A DNA stretch of 64,000 bases from an uncultured Gammaproteobacteria bacterium (GCA_947259175.1 CAMYKW010000030.1:1-64000), one strand, 5' to 3'; shown: positions 45,628 to 55,282, numbered from the stretch's first letter. Notes: generated by a model not told the origin, from the sequence alone. A program made the numbers and translations.

Positions 45628-45659
45628 GCGGCGGTGGCCAGCCACCGCCGCATTTTTTT
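45628..45659 (+). terminator. Intrinsic terminator between dctP and dctQ
   Basis: GCGGCGGTGGC (45628-45638) and GCCACCGCCGC (45641-45651) form an 11-bp perfect stem with a CA loop, followed by A and seven T's. It lies after the dctP stop and 11 bases before the dctQ ATG, so it is likely a partial terminator that keeps binding protein in excess over the membrane subunits. Confidence 0.9.
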
Positions 45660-45669
45660 GCGTTCTCCG

Positions 45670-46221
45670 ATGCGTCGGGTACTAGACGCCATCTACACGA
45701 CCAGTGGATGGCTGGCCGCGTTTTTTATATTCGCGATCGCCGCGATCGTATTGCTGCAGGTCGCCGCCAACCTCATCGATGCTATCGCCGCCGCCGCCAC
45801 CGGCGAGGCGCTGGGCTTGGTCATTCCGTCCTATGCGGATTTCGCCGGCTTTTTCCTGGCGGCGTCGTCATTTCTGGCGCTCGCCTACACCCTGCGGTCG
45901 GGGGGGCATATCCGCGTCAATCTGTTCATTCGCACGCTCAACGAAACGCACCGTCAGTGGGTCGAGCTGTGGTGCGCGGCGGTGGGGGCGGGAGTGTCGG
46001 GATATTTCACCTGGTTTGCGTTTGGCTTGATGCTGGAATCAATCGAGTTCGGCGACCTTTCTCCTGGCATGGTGCCGGTTCCGTTGTGGATCCCGCAGAG
46101 CGCCGTCACCCTCGGTTTGTCGGTGCTCACAATCGCTTTCGTGGACGAGCTGCTGACGATATTGAATGGAAGACGGCCGTCATACCGCGACGGTGCCGCG
46201 GGCGGCGGGAAGGATCGCTAA
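45670..46221 (+). CDS. dctQ: TRAP transporter small permease
   Basis: DctQ is the four-helix small membrane subunit of TRAP transporters. The 183-residue protein starts MRRVLDAIYTTSGWLAAF and has helices at about 15-35, 52-72, 95-115 and 135-160. SGGHIRVNLFI is the family motif. ATG 45670 is preferred over the long upstream frame, which would run back into dctP through the terminator hairpin. It ends 4 bases before dctM. Confidence 0.88.
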   Translation: MRRVLDAIYTTSGWLAAFFIFAIAAIVLLQVAANLIDAIAAAATGEALGLVIPSYADFAGFFLAASSFLALAYTLRSGGHIRVNLFIRTLNETHRQWVELWCAAVGAGVSGYFTWFAFGLMLESIEFGDLSPGMVPVPLWIPQSAVTLGLSVLTIAFVDELLTILNGRRPSYRDGAAGGGKDR

Positions 46222-46225
46222 TCCC

Positions 46226-47530
46226 ATGGACGCCACGCTGTTAACCAGTCTGCTGGTCATCTCGCTGTTCGTGTTGTTGGGCAGCGGCGTGTGGGTGGCA
46301 TTTTCATTGCTCGGTGTCGGGCTGATCGGCATGAGCTTGTTTACTTCCGCGCCGGTGGGCCCGGTGCTCGCCACTACGGTGTGGGGGGCGAGTAACTCGT
46401 GGGCGTTGGCGGCGCTTCCGCTGTTCATTTGGATGGGGGAGATCCTGTTTCGTTCCAGACTGTCGGATGATTTATTCAGCGGTTTGGCGCCATGGATGAC
46501 CCATCTACCCGGCAGGTTGATGCACGTGAATATCCTGGGTTGCGGCATTTTTGCCGCGGTATCGGGTTCATCGGCGGCGACCGCCGCGACCATCGGCAAG
46601 ATGGCGATCCCTGAATTGCAGAAGCGGGGTTATGACGAGCAGATGATTATCGGGACTCTTGCCGGTTCCGGTACTCTTGGGTTGCTCATCCCCCCATCGA
46701 TTATCCTGATCGTGTATGGAGTGGCGACCGAGGAGTCGATCGCGCGCTTATTCGTCGCCGGAATCCTGCCGGGAATTCTTCTCATGTCGCTGTTCATGGG
46801 TTATGTGATGGTGTGGGCGCTGCTGCATCCCGAGAAGATCCCCAAGGTCCAGGTTGTACCCGGCTGGTCGCAACGATGGCGCAGCACCGGTCGCCTGGTC
46901 CCGGTTTTACTGCTGATCAGCGGGGTGATCGCGAGCATCTATTTCGGTATCGCCTCGCCCACGGATGCGGCCGCGGTCGGCGTGCTGCTATCGCTGCTGC
47001 TGTCCCGCTTGTCGGGCACCTTGACCCGCAGGAGTTTTCTCGACGGGCTGCTTGGGGCCACGCGCACATCCTGCATGATTGCATTTATTCTCGCAGGCGC
47101 GGCTTTTCTCACGGTGGCGATGGGATTTACCGGGATACCCCGCGTGCTGGCGGAATGGATCGGTTCGTTGGGACTTTCTCCTTATATGTTGCTGGCCGCG
47201 CTGACGATTTTCTTTATCGTCCTGGGATGCTTCCTGGACGGAATCTCAGTGGTGGTTCTGACCACCGCCGTCATCCTGCCGATGGTGGAACAAGCCGGTA
47301 TCGACAAGATATGGTTCGGGATCTATCTGGTGGTAGTCGTGGAGATGTCGCAGATCACCCCACCGGTGGGATTCAACCTGTTCGTACTGCAGGGATTGAC
47401 GGGACGCAATATTCTGCAAATCGCCCGTGCGGCGTTGCCGTTTTTCGTGTTGTTGCTGGTTACCGTGGTGGTGATAACCGTGGCGCCGGAGATCGTGTCA
47501 TTCCTGCCGTCGCGGATGGCGAACCGTTAA
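46226..47530 (+). CDS. dctM: TRAP transporter large permease
   Basis: DctM is the sodium-driven transport subunit. The 434-residue protein has about twelve hydrophobic segments. TRAP-M hallmarks are SGSSAATAATIGKMAIPELQ, GTLAGSGTLGLLIPPSIILIVYGV and TPPVGFNLFVLQGLTG. ATG 46226 (MDATLLTSLL) is used, 20 codons inside the longer open frame. Together with dctP and dctQ it makes a full tripartite uptake system for an organic acid. Confidence 0.93.
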   Translation: MDATLLTSLLVISLFVLLGSGVWVAFSLLGVGLIGMSLFTSAPVGPVLATTVWGASNSWALAALPLFIWMGEILFRSRLSDDLFSGLAPWMTHLPGRLMHVNILGCGIFAAVSGSSAATAATIGKMAIPELQKRGYDEQMIIGTLAGSGTLGLLIPPSIILIVYGVATEESIARLFVAGILPGILLMSLFMGYVMVWALLHPEKIPKVQVVPGWSQRWRSTGRLVPVLLLISGVIASIYFGIASPTDAAAVGVLLSLLLSRLSGTLTRRSFLDGLLGATRTSCMIAFILAGAAFLTVAMGFTGIPRVLAEWIGSLGLSPYMLLAALTIFFIVLGCFLDGISVVVLTTAVILPMVEQAGIDKIWFGIYLVVVVEMSQITPPVGFNLFVLQGLTGRNILQIARAALPFFVLLLVTVVVITVAPEIVSFLPSRMANR

Positions 47531-47531
47531 T

Positions 47532-48143
47532 TTAGAAACTCGGTTCGTCTGGAGAGTTGTCGATATATGACGAAAAAAAGAAGGGGATGTCTTCCCATTG
47601 TTTGGTTTGTTGCACGTAGGGAAGAACACCGTGATCTTGAAACCAGGAGTCTACGATCCAGCGCTCGCCGGTTGAGAATTCTTCGATTTGCCCCGCCCAA
47701 TGTTGATCCCACATCGTGCGCCGGTACGCACGATCCAACACGCGATGAAATTTCAGTAACCGGTAACGTTCCAGCAGTCTGAGGTATGTCGTCGTGTTGA
47801 TGGATTCATCGATGCAATCCATCTGTCCGAATGACGTGTCTTTGAAATTGTTTTGTCCCTTGTCGCGGTGCGTGGGCGTATATCGTCCCACCACCACTTC
47901 CAGCCATCCCAGCGCGTGCCGAATCTGCTCGCGTTCCTCGGCGGCGTTTGTCGCGCGCGGTTGAAACCAGTTGACGACTTGCGCCCATTCGCCTGAAGTG
48001 ATGCCGATAGTGTCGCGCGTATTGCAGCCGAAGTTATAGCACACCGGTATTCGGTCGATATCAACATGCGTGGTATCGGCACGAACCGGCGCCGTCCCTA
48101 TTGCTCCTATAAAAACCATGCAATAGGTAGTCAGTTTGCGCAT
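47532..48143 (-). CDS. Secreted protein of unknown function
   Basis: The 203-residue protein has a signal peptide (cleavage near PVRAD), then HVDIDRIPVCYNFGCNTRDTI with two cysteines, REQIRHALGWLEVVVGRYTPTHRDKG and GQMDCIDESINTTTYLRLLE. The conserved-looking Cys-Asp and His positions vaguely recall transglutaminase-like domains, but I cannot confirm this. It overlaps the Nudix gene by 13 bases and converges with dctM 1 base apart. Confidence 0.65.
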   Translation of the reverse strand: MRKLTTYCMVFIGAIGTAPVRADTTHVDIDRIPVCYNFGCNTRDTIGITSGEWAQVVNWFQPRATNAAEEREQIRHALGWLEVVVGRYTPTHRDKGQNNFKDTSFGQMDCIDESINTTTYLRLLERYRLLKFHRVLDRAYRRTMWDQHWAGQIEEFSTGERWIVDSWFQDHGVLPYVQQTKQWEDIPFFFSSYIDNSPDEPSF

Positions 48144-48622
48144 GACCCGTCGTGACTCAATATCTCGGGAACCGCCAAATTGCGAATGCAGTCCAGAGGA
48201 TAACGCTTACCCCGCAGATAGTCATCAACCGTTGCCAGCACTTGCGGGCTACGCAGCCGGTGCCGGACGCCGCGCAGTTCCGCCGCGCTCATCCATAAGC
48301 TGCGATGAATTTCCTCATCCAGCGGGCGGTCCGGATCGTGGTCGAATACGCTGCCGCAGAACGCAAACCGCAGATAGGTGGCATTGGATTGTGGATGAAT
48401 CCAGCGGTAGATGCCCACCAGCGCGTCGGGGGTGAATCGCCACGCAGCTTCCTCCCAGGTTTCACGGTGAACGGCGTCGACCAAGGTCTCGCCGGCCTCC
48501 CAGTGTCCGGCGGGTTGATTCAGCACCAGGCGCCCGTCGACACGCTCTTCCACCAACAAAAAGCGGCCCTCTCGTTCGGCAACTGCGGCCACTGTGACAT
48601 GGGGCGACCAGTCGCGAAGCAC
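48131..48622 (-). CDS. Nudix hydrolase, NudJ-like
   Basis: The 163-residue protein has a Nudix box in GHWEAGETLVDAVHRETWEEA, fitting Gx5Ex7RExxEE with the final Gly replaced by Ala. N-terminal PHVTVAAVAEREGRFLLVEE and the SPQVLATVDDYL region resemble NudJ, a thiamine-pyrophosphate and nucleotide phosphatase encoded near mnmA and purB in E. coli. Subgroup assignment is tentative. It is cytoplasmic and forms a pair with the secreted unknown downstream. Confidence 0.8.
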   Translation of the reverse strand: MLRDWSPHVTVAAVAEREGRFLLVEERVDGRLVLNQPAGHWEAGETLVDAVHRETWEEAAWRFTPDALVGIYRWIHPQSNATYLRFAFCGSVFDHDPDRPLDEEIHRSLWMSAAELRGVRHRLRSPQVLATVDDYLRGKRYPLDCIRNLAVPEILSHDGSCAN

Positions 48623-48655
48623 CGCGAATCTCCTAAACGCCGTCCGCGGCGCTGG

Positions 48656-49366
48656 TCAATCCAGCTTGATCTTATTTTTCAGGGAAGATTTGCGTTTCCT
48701 TTCTTTGGCGTCGAATTCCTCCATGCACCCGCCCTGGTCGACCATCGCGCACGCCAGGTAGTCGCTGATCTCGGCGACCACCGCGCGGATGGCCTTGCCC
48801 GCCGGCGTTCGCTTTTCATTGGCGAGACGGCCGCCGAATCCGCCTTTAAATAATCCCAGGTTAAGCCCCATGCCGCCGGATCGGGCCTCCACGGTACGCG
48901 CGAAATCTATCGCCCCGGTGGTGGTATCGACCACCCGCAGGTCCACCGCGATGTAGGCCTCGTCCTTCTTGCCGCCGATGGAGATTCCCTTGAACGAGAA
49001 TCCGCCTCCGGTCCGTTGCGTATTGCGTTCAAAGGCCGAGACCGTGGCAAGTACAAGATACTGGGCTCCGGTCAGCCGTCCCACCTTCGCGCCGGTGCCT
49101 TTGGCGACGCGTCCCGATTTGGCGAGGTTCTGCTCGCGCAACACCGGTTCCAGCTTGGCGCGCTCCACGACCGAGAATTTCCTGGTGCCGGCGAGTTCGT
49201 TGGTGAGCATTCCCGACAGCTCCCAGCCCACGCCGTGGCCCCACCAATAGGTGCCGGTGGCGGTATTGTTGAATTCAGCCACTCCGATAACAGGTTTCTT
49301 GGCGTACACGGCTTGCGCAAACAAAACGGTCACGCAAATCAACGTGGAAGCTATCGATTTTTTCAT
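48656..49366 (-). CDS. CsgG-domain periplasmic protein
   Basis: The 236-residue protein has a type I signal peptide (LFAQAVYA, then KKPVIG). A CsgG/LpoB-like domain follows: VIGVAEFNNTATGTYWW, SGMLTNELAGTRKFSVVERAKLEPVLREQ, and AQYLVLATVSAF with IAVDLRVVDTTTGAI. CsgG is an outer-membrane lipoprotein, yet no lipobox cysteine follows this signal peptide. Role unknown, possibly envelope or secretion-related. ATG 49366 begins MKKSIAST; the frame extends 12 codons further. Confidence 0.8.
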   Translation of the reverse strand: MKKSIASTLICVTVLFAQAVYAKKPVIGVAEFNNTATGTYWWGHGVGWELSGMLTNELAGTRKFSVVERAKLEPVLREQNLAKSGRVAKGTGAKVGRLTGAQYLVLATVSAFERNTQRTGGGFSFKGISIGGKKDEAYIAVDLRVVDTTTGAIDFARTVEARSGGMGLNLGLFKGGFGGRLANEKRTPAGKAIRAVVAEISDYLACAMVDQGGCMEEFDAKERKRKSSLKNKIKLD

Positions 49367-49433
49367 AGGATGTGTCTCCCCGAACTGATTCCTAAGATTC
49401 AATATAACCGCTTTTTACGTACTCTGCACGAAT

Positions 49434-50417
49434 TCAGGTTGCCGGTTGCGCAATTGTACGGGACGACGGTTTATCGTGATCCGGGGGTTTATCGTAACGT
49501 TGAAAAAACCCGGGATCCATCATCTCGATGAATCTTTTCGCTTGCGGCGCCAGGAACTTCCCTTGACGCAGCACAATGCCATAACTTCGCTTGGGAAAGT
49601 AATGGTCCAGCGGTATTTGCGCCAACGTATCGCAATCGGTAATGCATATGCTGGTGACGATCGAGATCCCCAGACCCAACTCAACGTATTTTTTAATCAC
49701 CTCCCAACCACCGGCTTCCAGAGCCACCCGGTAATTCACATTATGTTGTTGAAATACAAGATCGACGATGCGCCAGGTGCTCAAGTGACGCGGTGGCAAG
49801 ATCAATCCGTAGGGACTGATGTCCCGTAATTGGATGCGTGTCTTTTTCGCCAACGGATGGTCCGATGCGGTAATCAGCAGTGGTTCGTAGGTGAACGCGG
49901 GGTGGTAGCTGATGTCCTCGGGTACCTCGAGCATTGATCCGACCGCGAAATCGACGGCGTCGTCGCGCAACATACTCATTCCGTCGCGACCGGTGACATT
50001 ATGGAGTTTGAGCCGGATCCCCGGATAGTGTTGCGCGAATTGCTTGATGGTCTTGGGCAGGATGTACAAGATCGTGGATTCGCCCGCGGCGATGTTCAAC
50101 TCGCCCGATTCCAGATTCCCGCAACGGGCGGCGAAGATGTCCGCAAGGCTGTCCATCTCGGCCACCAGCGGGTCGGCGAGTTCGAACAGCGTCTTGCCTT
50201 CGTGGGTGAGGTTGATGCGCGGGCCGCGCCGTTCGAACAAGGTGGTGTTGAATTCCCGTTCCAGCGCCTGAATCTGCAGCGACACGGAGGGCTGGCTCAG
50301 AAAAAGCTTTTCCGCAGCCCGGGAAATCGACCCGGCTTGGGCGGCGTGGCAAAAAGCCCGCAATTGCTTGAGCCGATTTTGTTTATAGTACACCGAAGGG
50401 TGTGAAGTCACGGTCAT
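49434..50417 (-). CDS. LysR-family regulator, CysB-like
   Basis: The 327-residue protein has an N-terminal winged helix (RLKQLRAFCHAAQAGSISRAAEKLFLSQPSVSLQIQALE) and a periplasmic-binding-fold effector domain. It is divergently transcribed from aceA with 215 bases between the genes, so control of aceA is a reasonable inference. Binding-site consensus could not be assigned. LYILPKTIKQFAQHYPGIRLKLHN and GLGISIVTSICI resemble CysB/Cbl-like members. Its sensing ligand is unknown. Confidence 0.85.
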   Translation of the reverse strand: MTVTSHPSVYYKQNRLKQLRAFCHAAQAGSISRAAEKLFLSQPSVSLQIQALEREFNTTLFERRGPRINLTHEGKTLFELADPLVAEMDSLADIFAARCGNLESGELNIAAGESTILYILPKTIKQFAQHYPGIRLKLHNVTGRDGMSMLRDDAVDFAVGSMLEVPEDISYHPAFTYEPLLITASDHPLAKKTRIQLRDISPYGLILPPRHLSTWRIVDLVFQQHNVNYRVALEAGGWEVIKKYVELGLGISIVTSICITDCDTLAQIPLDHYFPKRSYGIVLRQGKFLAPQAKRFIEMMDPGFFQRYDKPPDHDKPSSRTIAQPAT

Positions 50418-50465
50418 TTGGCCAGATTATTAAGCAGATCAATAGTAAATATTGAAATAATTGGA

Positions 50466-50493
50466 TTGTCAAATGTACTGAGCCTTCTAGAAT
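50466..50493 (+). promoter_or_regulatory. Probable sigma-70 promoter of aceA
   Basis: TTGTCA at 50466-50471 and TAGAAT at 50488-50493 are separated by 16 bases and lie about 140 bases upstream of the aceA ATG, in the LysR-aceA divergent gap. The rest of the gap (50494-50632) would be a GC-rich leader. Operators for the LysR protein probably overlap this box, though none was seen. Confidence 0.6.
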
Positions 50494-50632
50494 GGCGCGA
50501 GCCGCCCCGTGAGGGGTGGTTCCGGGGGCAGGTGCGGCCGGCCACGCTTTATCGGTCTGGCGTCAACATCAATATGCCGAGGGGGATCGCGGGCACGACT
50601 CCGAGGCGGGCGAAGGCGAGGTATTGACGAGT

Positions 50633-51943
50633 ATGAGCGATCAACGAGCGATTAAGCAGTTGCAAGACGAGTGGGACGACGATCCACGCTGGCGGGGCAT
50701 CGAGCGCGGCTACAGCGCGGCCGATGTCGTGCGCTTGCGTGGAACGCTGCAAATTGAGCATACCCTGGCGCGGGTGGGTGCGGAGAAATTGTGGCACAGC
50801 CTGCACAACGACGATTACGTCAATGCGCTGGGGGCCCTGACCGGCAACCAGGCCATGCAGATGGCCAAGGCGGGACTCAAGTCGATTTATCTCAGTGGTT
50901 GGCAGGTGGCGGCCGATGCCAATAACGCGTTGACCATGTATCCGGACCAGAGCCTGTATCCCGTGGACTCGGTGCCCAGCGTGGTGCGTAAGATCAACAA
51001 TACTTTCAAGCGCGCCGACGAGCTGTATCATGCGGAAGGCGAAGACAGCATCGATTGGTTCGTGCCCATCGTCGCGGATGCCGAAGCCGGCTTTGGCGGT
51101 GTGCTCAACGCCTTTGAATTGATGAAGGGGATGATCGAGGCGGGTGCCGCCGGCGTCCACTTCGAAGATCAGCTGGCGTCGGCCAAGAAATGCGGTCATA
51201 TGGGCGGCAAGGTGCTGGTGCCGACTCAGGACGCAGTGCAAAAACTCATCGCCGCCCGGCTTGCGGCCGATGTCCTGGGGGTGCCGACCATTACCTTTGC
51301 GCGCACCGATGCCGAAGCCGCCAATCTGTTGACGTCGGATGTCGACGAGCGCGACCGTCAATTCTGCACCGGTGAACGCACCGGCGAGGGATTTTTCCGG
51401 GTCGAGAACGGGCTGGAGCAGGCGGTGTCGCGGGGACTGGCGTACGCTCCTTATGTGGATCTGGTCTGGTGCGAAACCGGCACGCCGGACTTGAATTTTG
51501 CCAAGAAGTTTGCCGAGGCAATCCGCAAGCACTATCCGGATAAATTATTTGCTTACAATTGTTCTCCGTCATTCAACTGGAAACGGAATCTGGACGACGC
51601 GACCATCGCCAAGTTTCAGCGGGAGCTCGGCGCCATGGGTTACAAATTTCAGTTCATCACCCTGGCCGGTTTCCATGCCCTAAACTATGGCATGTTCGAT
51701 CTCGCGACCAAGTACCGCGAGCAGGGAATGACTGCGTACGTGGAATTACAGGAAGCAGAATTTGCCGCCGAAGTCCGCGGCTACACCGCCACCAAGCATC
51801 AGCGTGAAGTGGGCGCCGGATATTTCGACGACGTTACGCAGACGATCAGCGGCGGTATGTCTTCACTGACCGCAATGACCGGGTCCACGGAAGAGGAGCA
51901 GTTTGAAGAAGAGGAAAAGGCGCCGAAACTGGCCGCGAGTTAG
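50633..51943 (+). CDS. aceA: Isocitrate lyase
   Basis: AceA splits isocitrate into glyoxylate and succinate in the glyoxylate bypass. The 436-residue protein contains [15 protein letters not shown] with the catalytic Cys, the metal-binding stretch [29 protein letters not shown] and [13 protein letters not shown], as in E. coli (434 residues). ATG 50633 ([11 protein letters not shown]) is chosen; a longer in-frame upstream reading has no family likeness. The acidic C-terminal tail ([13 protein letters not shown]) is unusual but short. No malate synthase gene is nearby. Confidence 0.95.
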   Translation: MSDQRAIKQLQDEWDDDPRWRGIERGYSAADVVRLRGTLQIEHTLARVGAEKLWHSLHNDDYVNALGALTGNQAMQMAKAGLKSIYLSGWQVAADANNALTMYPDQSLYPVDSVPSVVRKINNTFKRADELYHAEGEDSIDWFVPIVADAEAGFGGVLNAFELMKGMIEAGAAGVHFEDQLASAKKCGHMGGKVLVPTQDAVQKLIAARLAADVLGVPTITFARTDAEAANLLTSDVDERDRQFCTGERTGEGFFRVENGLEQAVSRGLAYAPYVDLVWCETGTPDLNFAKKFAEAIRKHYPDKLFAYNCSPSFNWKRNLDDATIAKFQRELGAMGYKFQFITLAGFHALNYGMFDLATKYREQGMTAYVELQEAEFAAEVRGYTATKHQREVGAGYFDDVTQTISGGMSSLTAMTGSTEEEQFEEEEKAPKLAAS

Positions 51944-51950
51944 CTTGTCA

Positions 51951-51994
51951 GGCCGCCCGGGCGAACCGTCGCTTACGGTTCTGCCCGGGCGGCC
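51951..51994. terminator. Large GC-rich hairpin after aceA
   Basis: GGCCGCCCGGGC (51951-51962) pairs with GCCCGGGCGGCC (51983-51994), with a nested AACCGT/ACGGTT stem inside. It follows the aceA stop by 7 bases. There is no T-run, so it may act as a 3' mRNA stabiliser or with Rho rather than as a classic intrinsic terminator. Confidence 0.6.
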
Positions 51995-52013
51995 CATCGA
52001 TCGTGAACCGGGC

Positions 52014-52040
52014 ATAAAAAACCCGGCGCGATGCCGGGTT
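52014..52040 (-). terminator. Intrinsic terminator after the cold-shock gene
   Basis: On the minus strand AACCCGGC and GCCGGGTT pair around a 5-base loop, followed directly by TTTTTT. It lies 22 bases after the cold-shock gene stop at 52063 and faces the aceA 3' hairpin. Confidence 0.85.
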
Positions 52041-52062
52041 CAAGGATCAATCAGGTTTACCC

Positions 52063-52269
52063 TCAGGGCGGAGTACGAATGACCGATGCCTTGGGTCCTT
52101 TCGGTCCTTTTTCAACTTCATACTCGACTTCCTGGCCCTCCGCCAGGGTCTTGTAGCCATCCATTTCGATAGCGCTGTAATGCGCGAACACATCGTCACC
52201 GCCGTCTGATGGGGATATAAACCCGTAACCTTTCGCGGCGTTAAACCACTTTACTGTTCCCCTGGACAT
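52063..52269 (-). CDS. Cold-shock domain protein (CspD-like)
   Basis: The 68-residue protein is a single cold-shock domain that binds single-stranded nucleic acid: RNP1 KGYGFISP and RNP2 DVFAHYSAI are present, starting [14 protein letters not shown]. Its place divergent from clpS-clpA, as in many gammaproteobacteria, suggests CspD. GGGGAAGAGGT lies just before ATG 52269. The upstream frame is an untranslated leader, not protein. A terminator follows. Confidence 0.9.
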   Translation of the reverse strand: MSRGTVKWFNAAKGYGFISPSDGGDDVFAHYSAIEMDGYKTLAEGQEVEYEVEKGPKGPKASVIRTPP

Positions 52270-52548
52270 ACCTCTTCCCCTTTGGTGAGTAATCGCCGGT
52301 AACCGGCTATATTTATTGATAAAACCGGTGCCACGGGAGGTTTCACCGGACAACCAGAGCAAAGTTTTCCCGGATTTGGGGTCCGGGTCAAGGTTAAAAA
52401 CGGAATTCGTCGCCAAAAAATGGCGAAAATATTGCTTGTCGCGACGCATGATCGAGCGCGTCCGGGGTTGAAATTTACCGCTATAACCGCAGAATGTGAG
52501 TTAGCGGCATTCAATGCGAAAGTAGTTGTAGAAACAGCAGTTCACGGC
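52270..52548. other. Divergent gap between the cold-shock gene and clpS
   Basis: The 279 bases should hold both promoters and the long 5' leader usual for cold-shock genes. A TTGACC box lies on the minus strand at about 52386 (without a convincing -10), and TTGAAA at about 52470 on the plus strand. No ORF is credible. Confidence 0.35.
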
Positions 52549-52869
52549 ATGAGTCATAATCCAGATCGATCGCGCGACAATGGCTTGGCGGTTCAAGAAA
52601 CCAAGCCGAAGTTAAAAAAACCCCGGTTATACCGGGTCATATTATTGAACGACGACTTCACACCGATGGAATTCGTGGTGATTGTTCTGGAGAAATTCTT
52701 TTCCAAGCCACGTGAACAAGCGGTTCAGATTATGTTACATGTACATCAACGGGGCACTGGAGTATGTGGTTTGTATCCGTTGGAGATTGCCGAGACGAAA
52801 GTTAAACAGGTAATGGATTTCGCCCAAGAGCATCAGCATCCATTGCAATGCACGATGGAGCCAGAGTAA
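52549..52869 (+). CDS. clpS: ClpS adaptor of the ClpAP protease
   Basis: ClpS binds N-degron substrates and delivers them to ClpA. The 106-residue protein has [17 protein letters not shown] (the N-degron pocket residues) and [20 protein letters not shown], the family core. ATG 52549 ([11 protein letters not shown]) is chosen; a longer frame upstream is not conserved. It ends 5 bases before clpA. Confidence 0.95.
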   Translation: MSHNPDRSRDNGLAVQETKPKLKKPRLYRVILLNDDFTPMEFVVIVLEKFFSKPREQAVQIMLHVHQRGTGVCGLYPLEIAETKVKQVMDFAQEHQHPLQCTMEPE

Positions 52870-52874
52870 AGATC

Positions 52875-55127
52875 ATGTTGTCGCACGAACTCGAGACATC
52901 ATTAAATCATGCGATTCAACGGGCCCGCGAAGCCCGGCATGAGCTTATCACCGTCGAACATCTGCTCGCCGCGTTGCTGGACAATGAACCAGCTAATAAC
53001 GTCTTGCGCGCTTGTGGTGGAGATATAGAGGTGCTGCGCAATGAACTGGATGCGTTTTTGACTGAGAACGTACCCAGTTTCCCGCCGGAAGACGAATCGG
53101 ATACGCAGCCAAGCCTGGGTTTCCAGCGGGTCATTCAACGTGCAGTGCTGCACGTACAGAGCGCCGGGCGGAAAGAGGTGACCGGCGCCAATGTTCTGGT
53201 TGCCATTTTCGCCGAGAAGGACTCCCACGCGGTTTATTTTCTGCATAAGCAGGACATCACTCGATTCGATGTCGTCAACTACATCGCTCACGGGATATCG
53301 AAAATGAGTGAATCGGGCGCGGGTCTGCCGGCGCCGGACGACATGGACGAGGCAGGTGATGATGAAGCGGCGCAAAGTCCGTTGCAGGCCTATGCGGTCA
53401 ATCTCAATGAGCAAGCTCGCCGCGGGCGCATAGACCCACTGATCGGGCGCGAACGCGAAATCGAGCGCACCATCCAAATCCTCAGCCGGCGGCGGAAAAA
53501 CAATCCGCTCTATGTCGGCGAAGCCGGTGTGGGCAAGACCGCAATCGCCGAAGGATTGGCGAAAAAAATCGTGGATGGAGAAGTGCCGGAGGTTTTGGCG
53601 CAAAGCACTATCCATGCGCTGGATATGGGCGCGTTGTTGGCCGGCACCAAATATCGCGGTGATTTCGAGCAGCGCCTCAAGGCGGTTCTTGCGGAGCTCG
53701 AACAGTCCGATAACGCGATCTTGTTTATCGACGAGATTCACACCGTGATCGGCGCCGGCGCGGCCTCGGGTGGCGCGATGGATGCTTCCAATTTGTTAAA
53801 ACCGGTGCTGCAGTCCGGTGCGTTGCGTTGTATCGGTTCTACGACCTTTCAGGAATACCGGGGAATCTTCGAAAAAGATCGTGCATTGTCGCGGCGCTTC
53901 CAGAAGATTGACGTGGCCGAGCCCTCGGTGGAAGAGACCGTGCAGATACTGCGGGGTCTGAAGGTACATTTTGAAGAGCACCATCGAGTACGTTATACAC
54001 ACCAGTCGCTGCGCGCTGCGGCGGAACTGGCGGCGCGCTACATCACCGATCGCCATCTCCCCGATAAAGCCATCGACGTCATCGACGAGGCGGGCGCGAG
54101 CACCCAGCTCGTGCCCGCACAGAAACGAAAAAAGACCATCGGCGTACATGATATTGAACGCATCGTGTCCAAGATCGCGCGCATCCCGCCGAAGACCGTG
54201 TCGGTATCCGATGTTGACGCGTTGAAGACCTTGGAACGCGACTTGAAGATGGTGGTTTTCGGGCAAGACGAGGCCATCGAAGCGTTGTCGTCGGCGATTA
54301 AACTCTCGCGCTCCGGGTTGGGGAATCCGGACAAGCCGATCGCGTCATTTCTGTTCTCCGGACCCACCGGTGTCGGAAAAACCGAAGTCAGCCGGCAGCT
54401 CGCGCACGTGCTGGGTGTCGAGCTGGTCCGCTTTGATATGTCGGAATACATGGAGCGCCACACGGTGTCGCGGCTCATCGGCGCACCTCCGGGCTACGTC
54501 GGTTTTGATCAGGGCGGATTGCTGACCGATGAGATCACCAAACATCCGCATTCGGTGCTGCTGCTCGACGAGATCGAGAAGGCGCACCGCGATGTCTTTA
54601 ATCTTTTGCTGCAGGTTCTGGATTACGGGAGGTTGACCGACAACAATGGTCGCAAGGCGGATTTTCGTAACGTCATCATCATTATGACCACCAACGCCGG
54701 CGCCGAGCGCATGGCGCGCAGTTCGATGGGATTTACGCAGCAGGATCATTCCGCCGACGATATCGAAGAGATCAAGCGCATGTTTACGCCGGAGTTCCGA
54801 AACCGCCTGGACTCAATCATCCACTTCAAGTCCCTGAATGAGGACACCATCAGCCACGTGGTCAACAAATTCATCGTGGCGATGGAGCAGCAATTGGAGG
54901 AAAAACATGTCGCGCTCGAGGTGGACGACAAGGCGCGGCGATGGTTGGCGACACACGGCCATGACCCGGCCCTGGGAGCGCGGCCGATGGAGCGGTTGAT
55001 ACAGGACAAAATCAAGCGCGCCCTCGCGGACGAGTTGCTGTTCGGCGCGCTCACCAAAGGGGGCACGGTGCATGTCTCGGCCGACGAGCAGGACTTGATA
55101 TTCGACGTCGAAGCCACCGGGCGGTAG
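52875..55127 (+). CDS. clpA: ATP-dependent Clp protease ATPase subunit ClpA
   Basis: ClpA unfolds substrates for ClpP. The 750-residue protein has an N-domain for ClpS ([23 protein letters not shown]...), then D1 with Walker [13 protein letters not shown] and Walker [17 protein letters not shown]2 has [15 protein letters not shown] and a [10 protein letters not shown] motif. Length and order match E. coli ClpA (758). ATG 52875 is chosen rather than the frame's earlier ATG inside clpS. Co-transcribed with clpS. Confidence 0.96.
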   Translation: MLSHELETSLNHAIQRAREARHELITVEHLLAALLDNEPANNVLRACGGDIEVLRNELDAFLTENVPSFPPEDESDTQPSLGFQRVIQRAVLHVQSAGRKEVTGANVLVAIFAEKDSHAVYFLHKQDITRFDVVNYIAHGISKMSESGAGLPAPDDMDEAGDDEAAQSPLQAYAVNLNEQARRGRIDPLIGREREIERTIQILSRRRKNNPLYVGEAGVGKTAIAEGLAKKIVDGEVPEVLAQSTIHALDMGALLAGTKYRGDFEQRLKAVLAELEQSDNAILFIDEIHTVIGAGAASGGAMDASNLLKPVLQSGALRCIGSTTFQEYRGIFEKDRALSRRFQKIDVAEPSVEETVQILRGLKVHFEEHHRVRYTHQSLRAAAELAARYITDRHLPDKAIDVIDEAGASTQLVPAQKRKKTIGVHDIERIVSKIARIPPKTVSVSDVDALKTLERDLKMVVFGQDEAIEALSSAIKLSRSGLGNPDKPIASFLFSGPTGVGKTEVSRQLAHVLGVELVRFDMSEYMERHTVSRLIGAPPGYVGFDQGGLLTDEITKHPHSVLLLDEIEKAHRDVFNLLLQVLDYGRLTDNNGRKADFRNVIIIMTTNAGAERMARSSMGFTQQDHSADDIEEIKRMFTPEFRNRLDSIIHFKSLNEDTISHVVNKFIVAMEQQLEEKHVALEVDDKARRWLATHGHDPALGARPMERLIQDKIKRALADELLFGALTKGGTVHVSADEQDLIFDVEATGR

Positions 55128-55236
55128 CGCTGTTCCCGTATTTTTGGTTTTACCCCGACAAGATTCGCGGTACCTCGCCAGGGGAGGGGGATAATCACCC
55201 GCCGGGACGCTTGGTAAGAACAGCGGCGGGACGCGC

Positions 55237-55278
55237 CCCGCGTCGGCATCCGGGATCCAGGCGAAAATTGCGGGCTCG
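55237..55278. repeat. Palindromic repeat family 1, copy 2
   Basis: This 42-nt unit contains GGCATCCGGGATCC and ends ATTGCGGGCTCG, matching 57-98 at about 34 of 42 positions. It lies between convergent clpA and the DUF3108 gene, as expected of a BIME-like intergenic element. Confidence 0.55.
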
Positions 55279-55282
55279 CGAC

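Noticed and set aside
50549-51532. A 327-codon minus-strand frame inside aceA
   Set aside because: It is antisense to isocitrate lyase with no domain signature; the plus-strand protein is unequivocal.
52902-53741. A 279-codon minus-strand frame inside clpA
   Set aside because: It mirrors the ClpA coding strand and lacks a plausible start signal or conserved motif.
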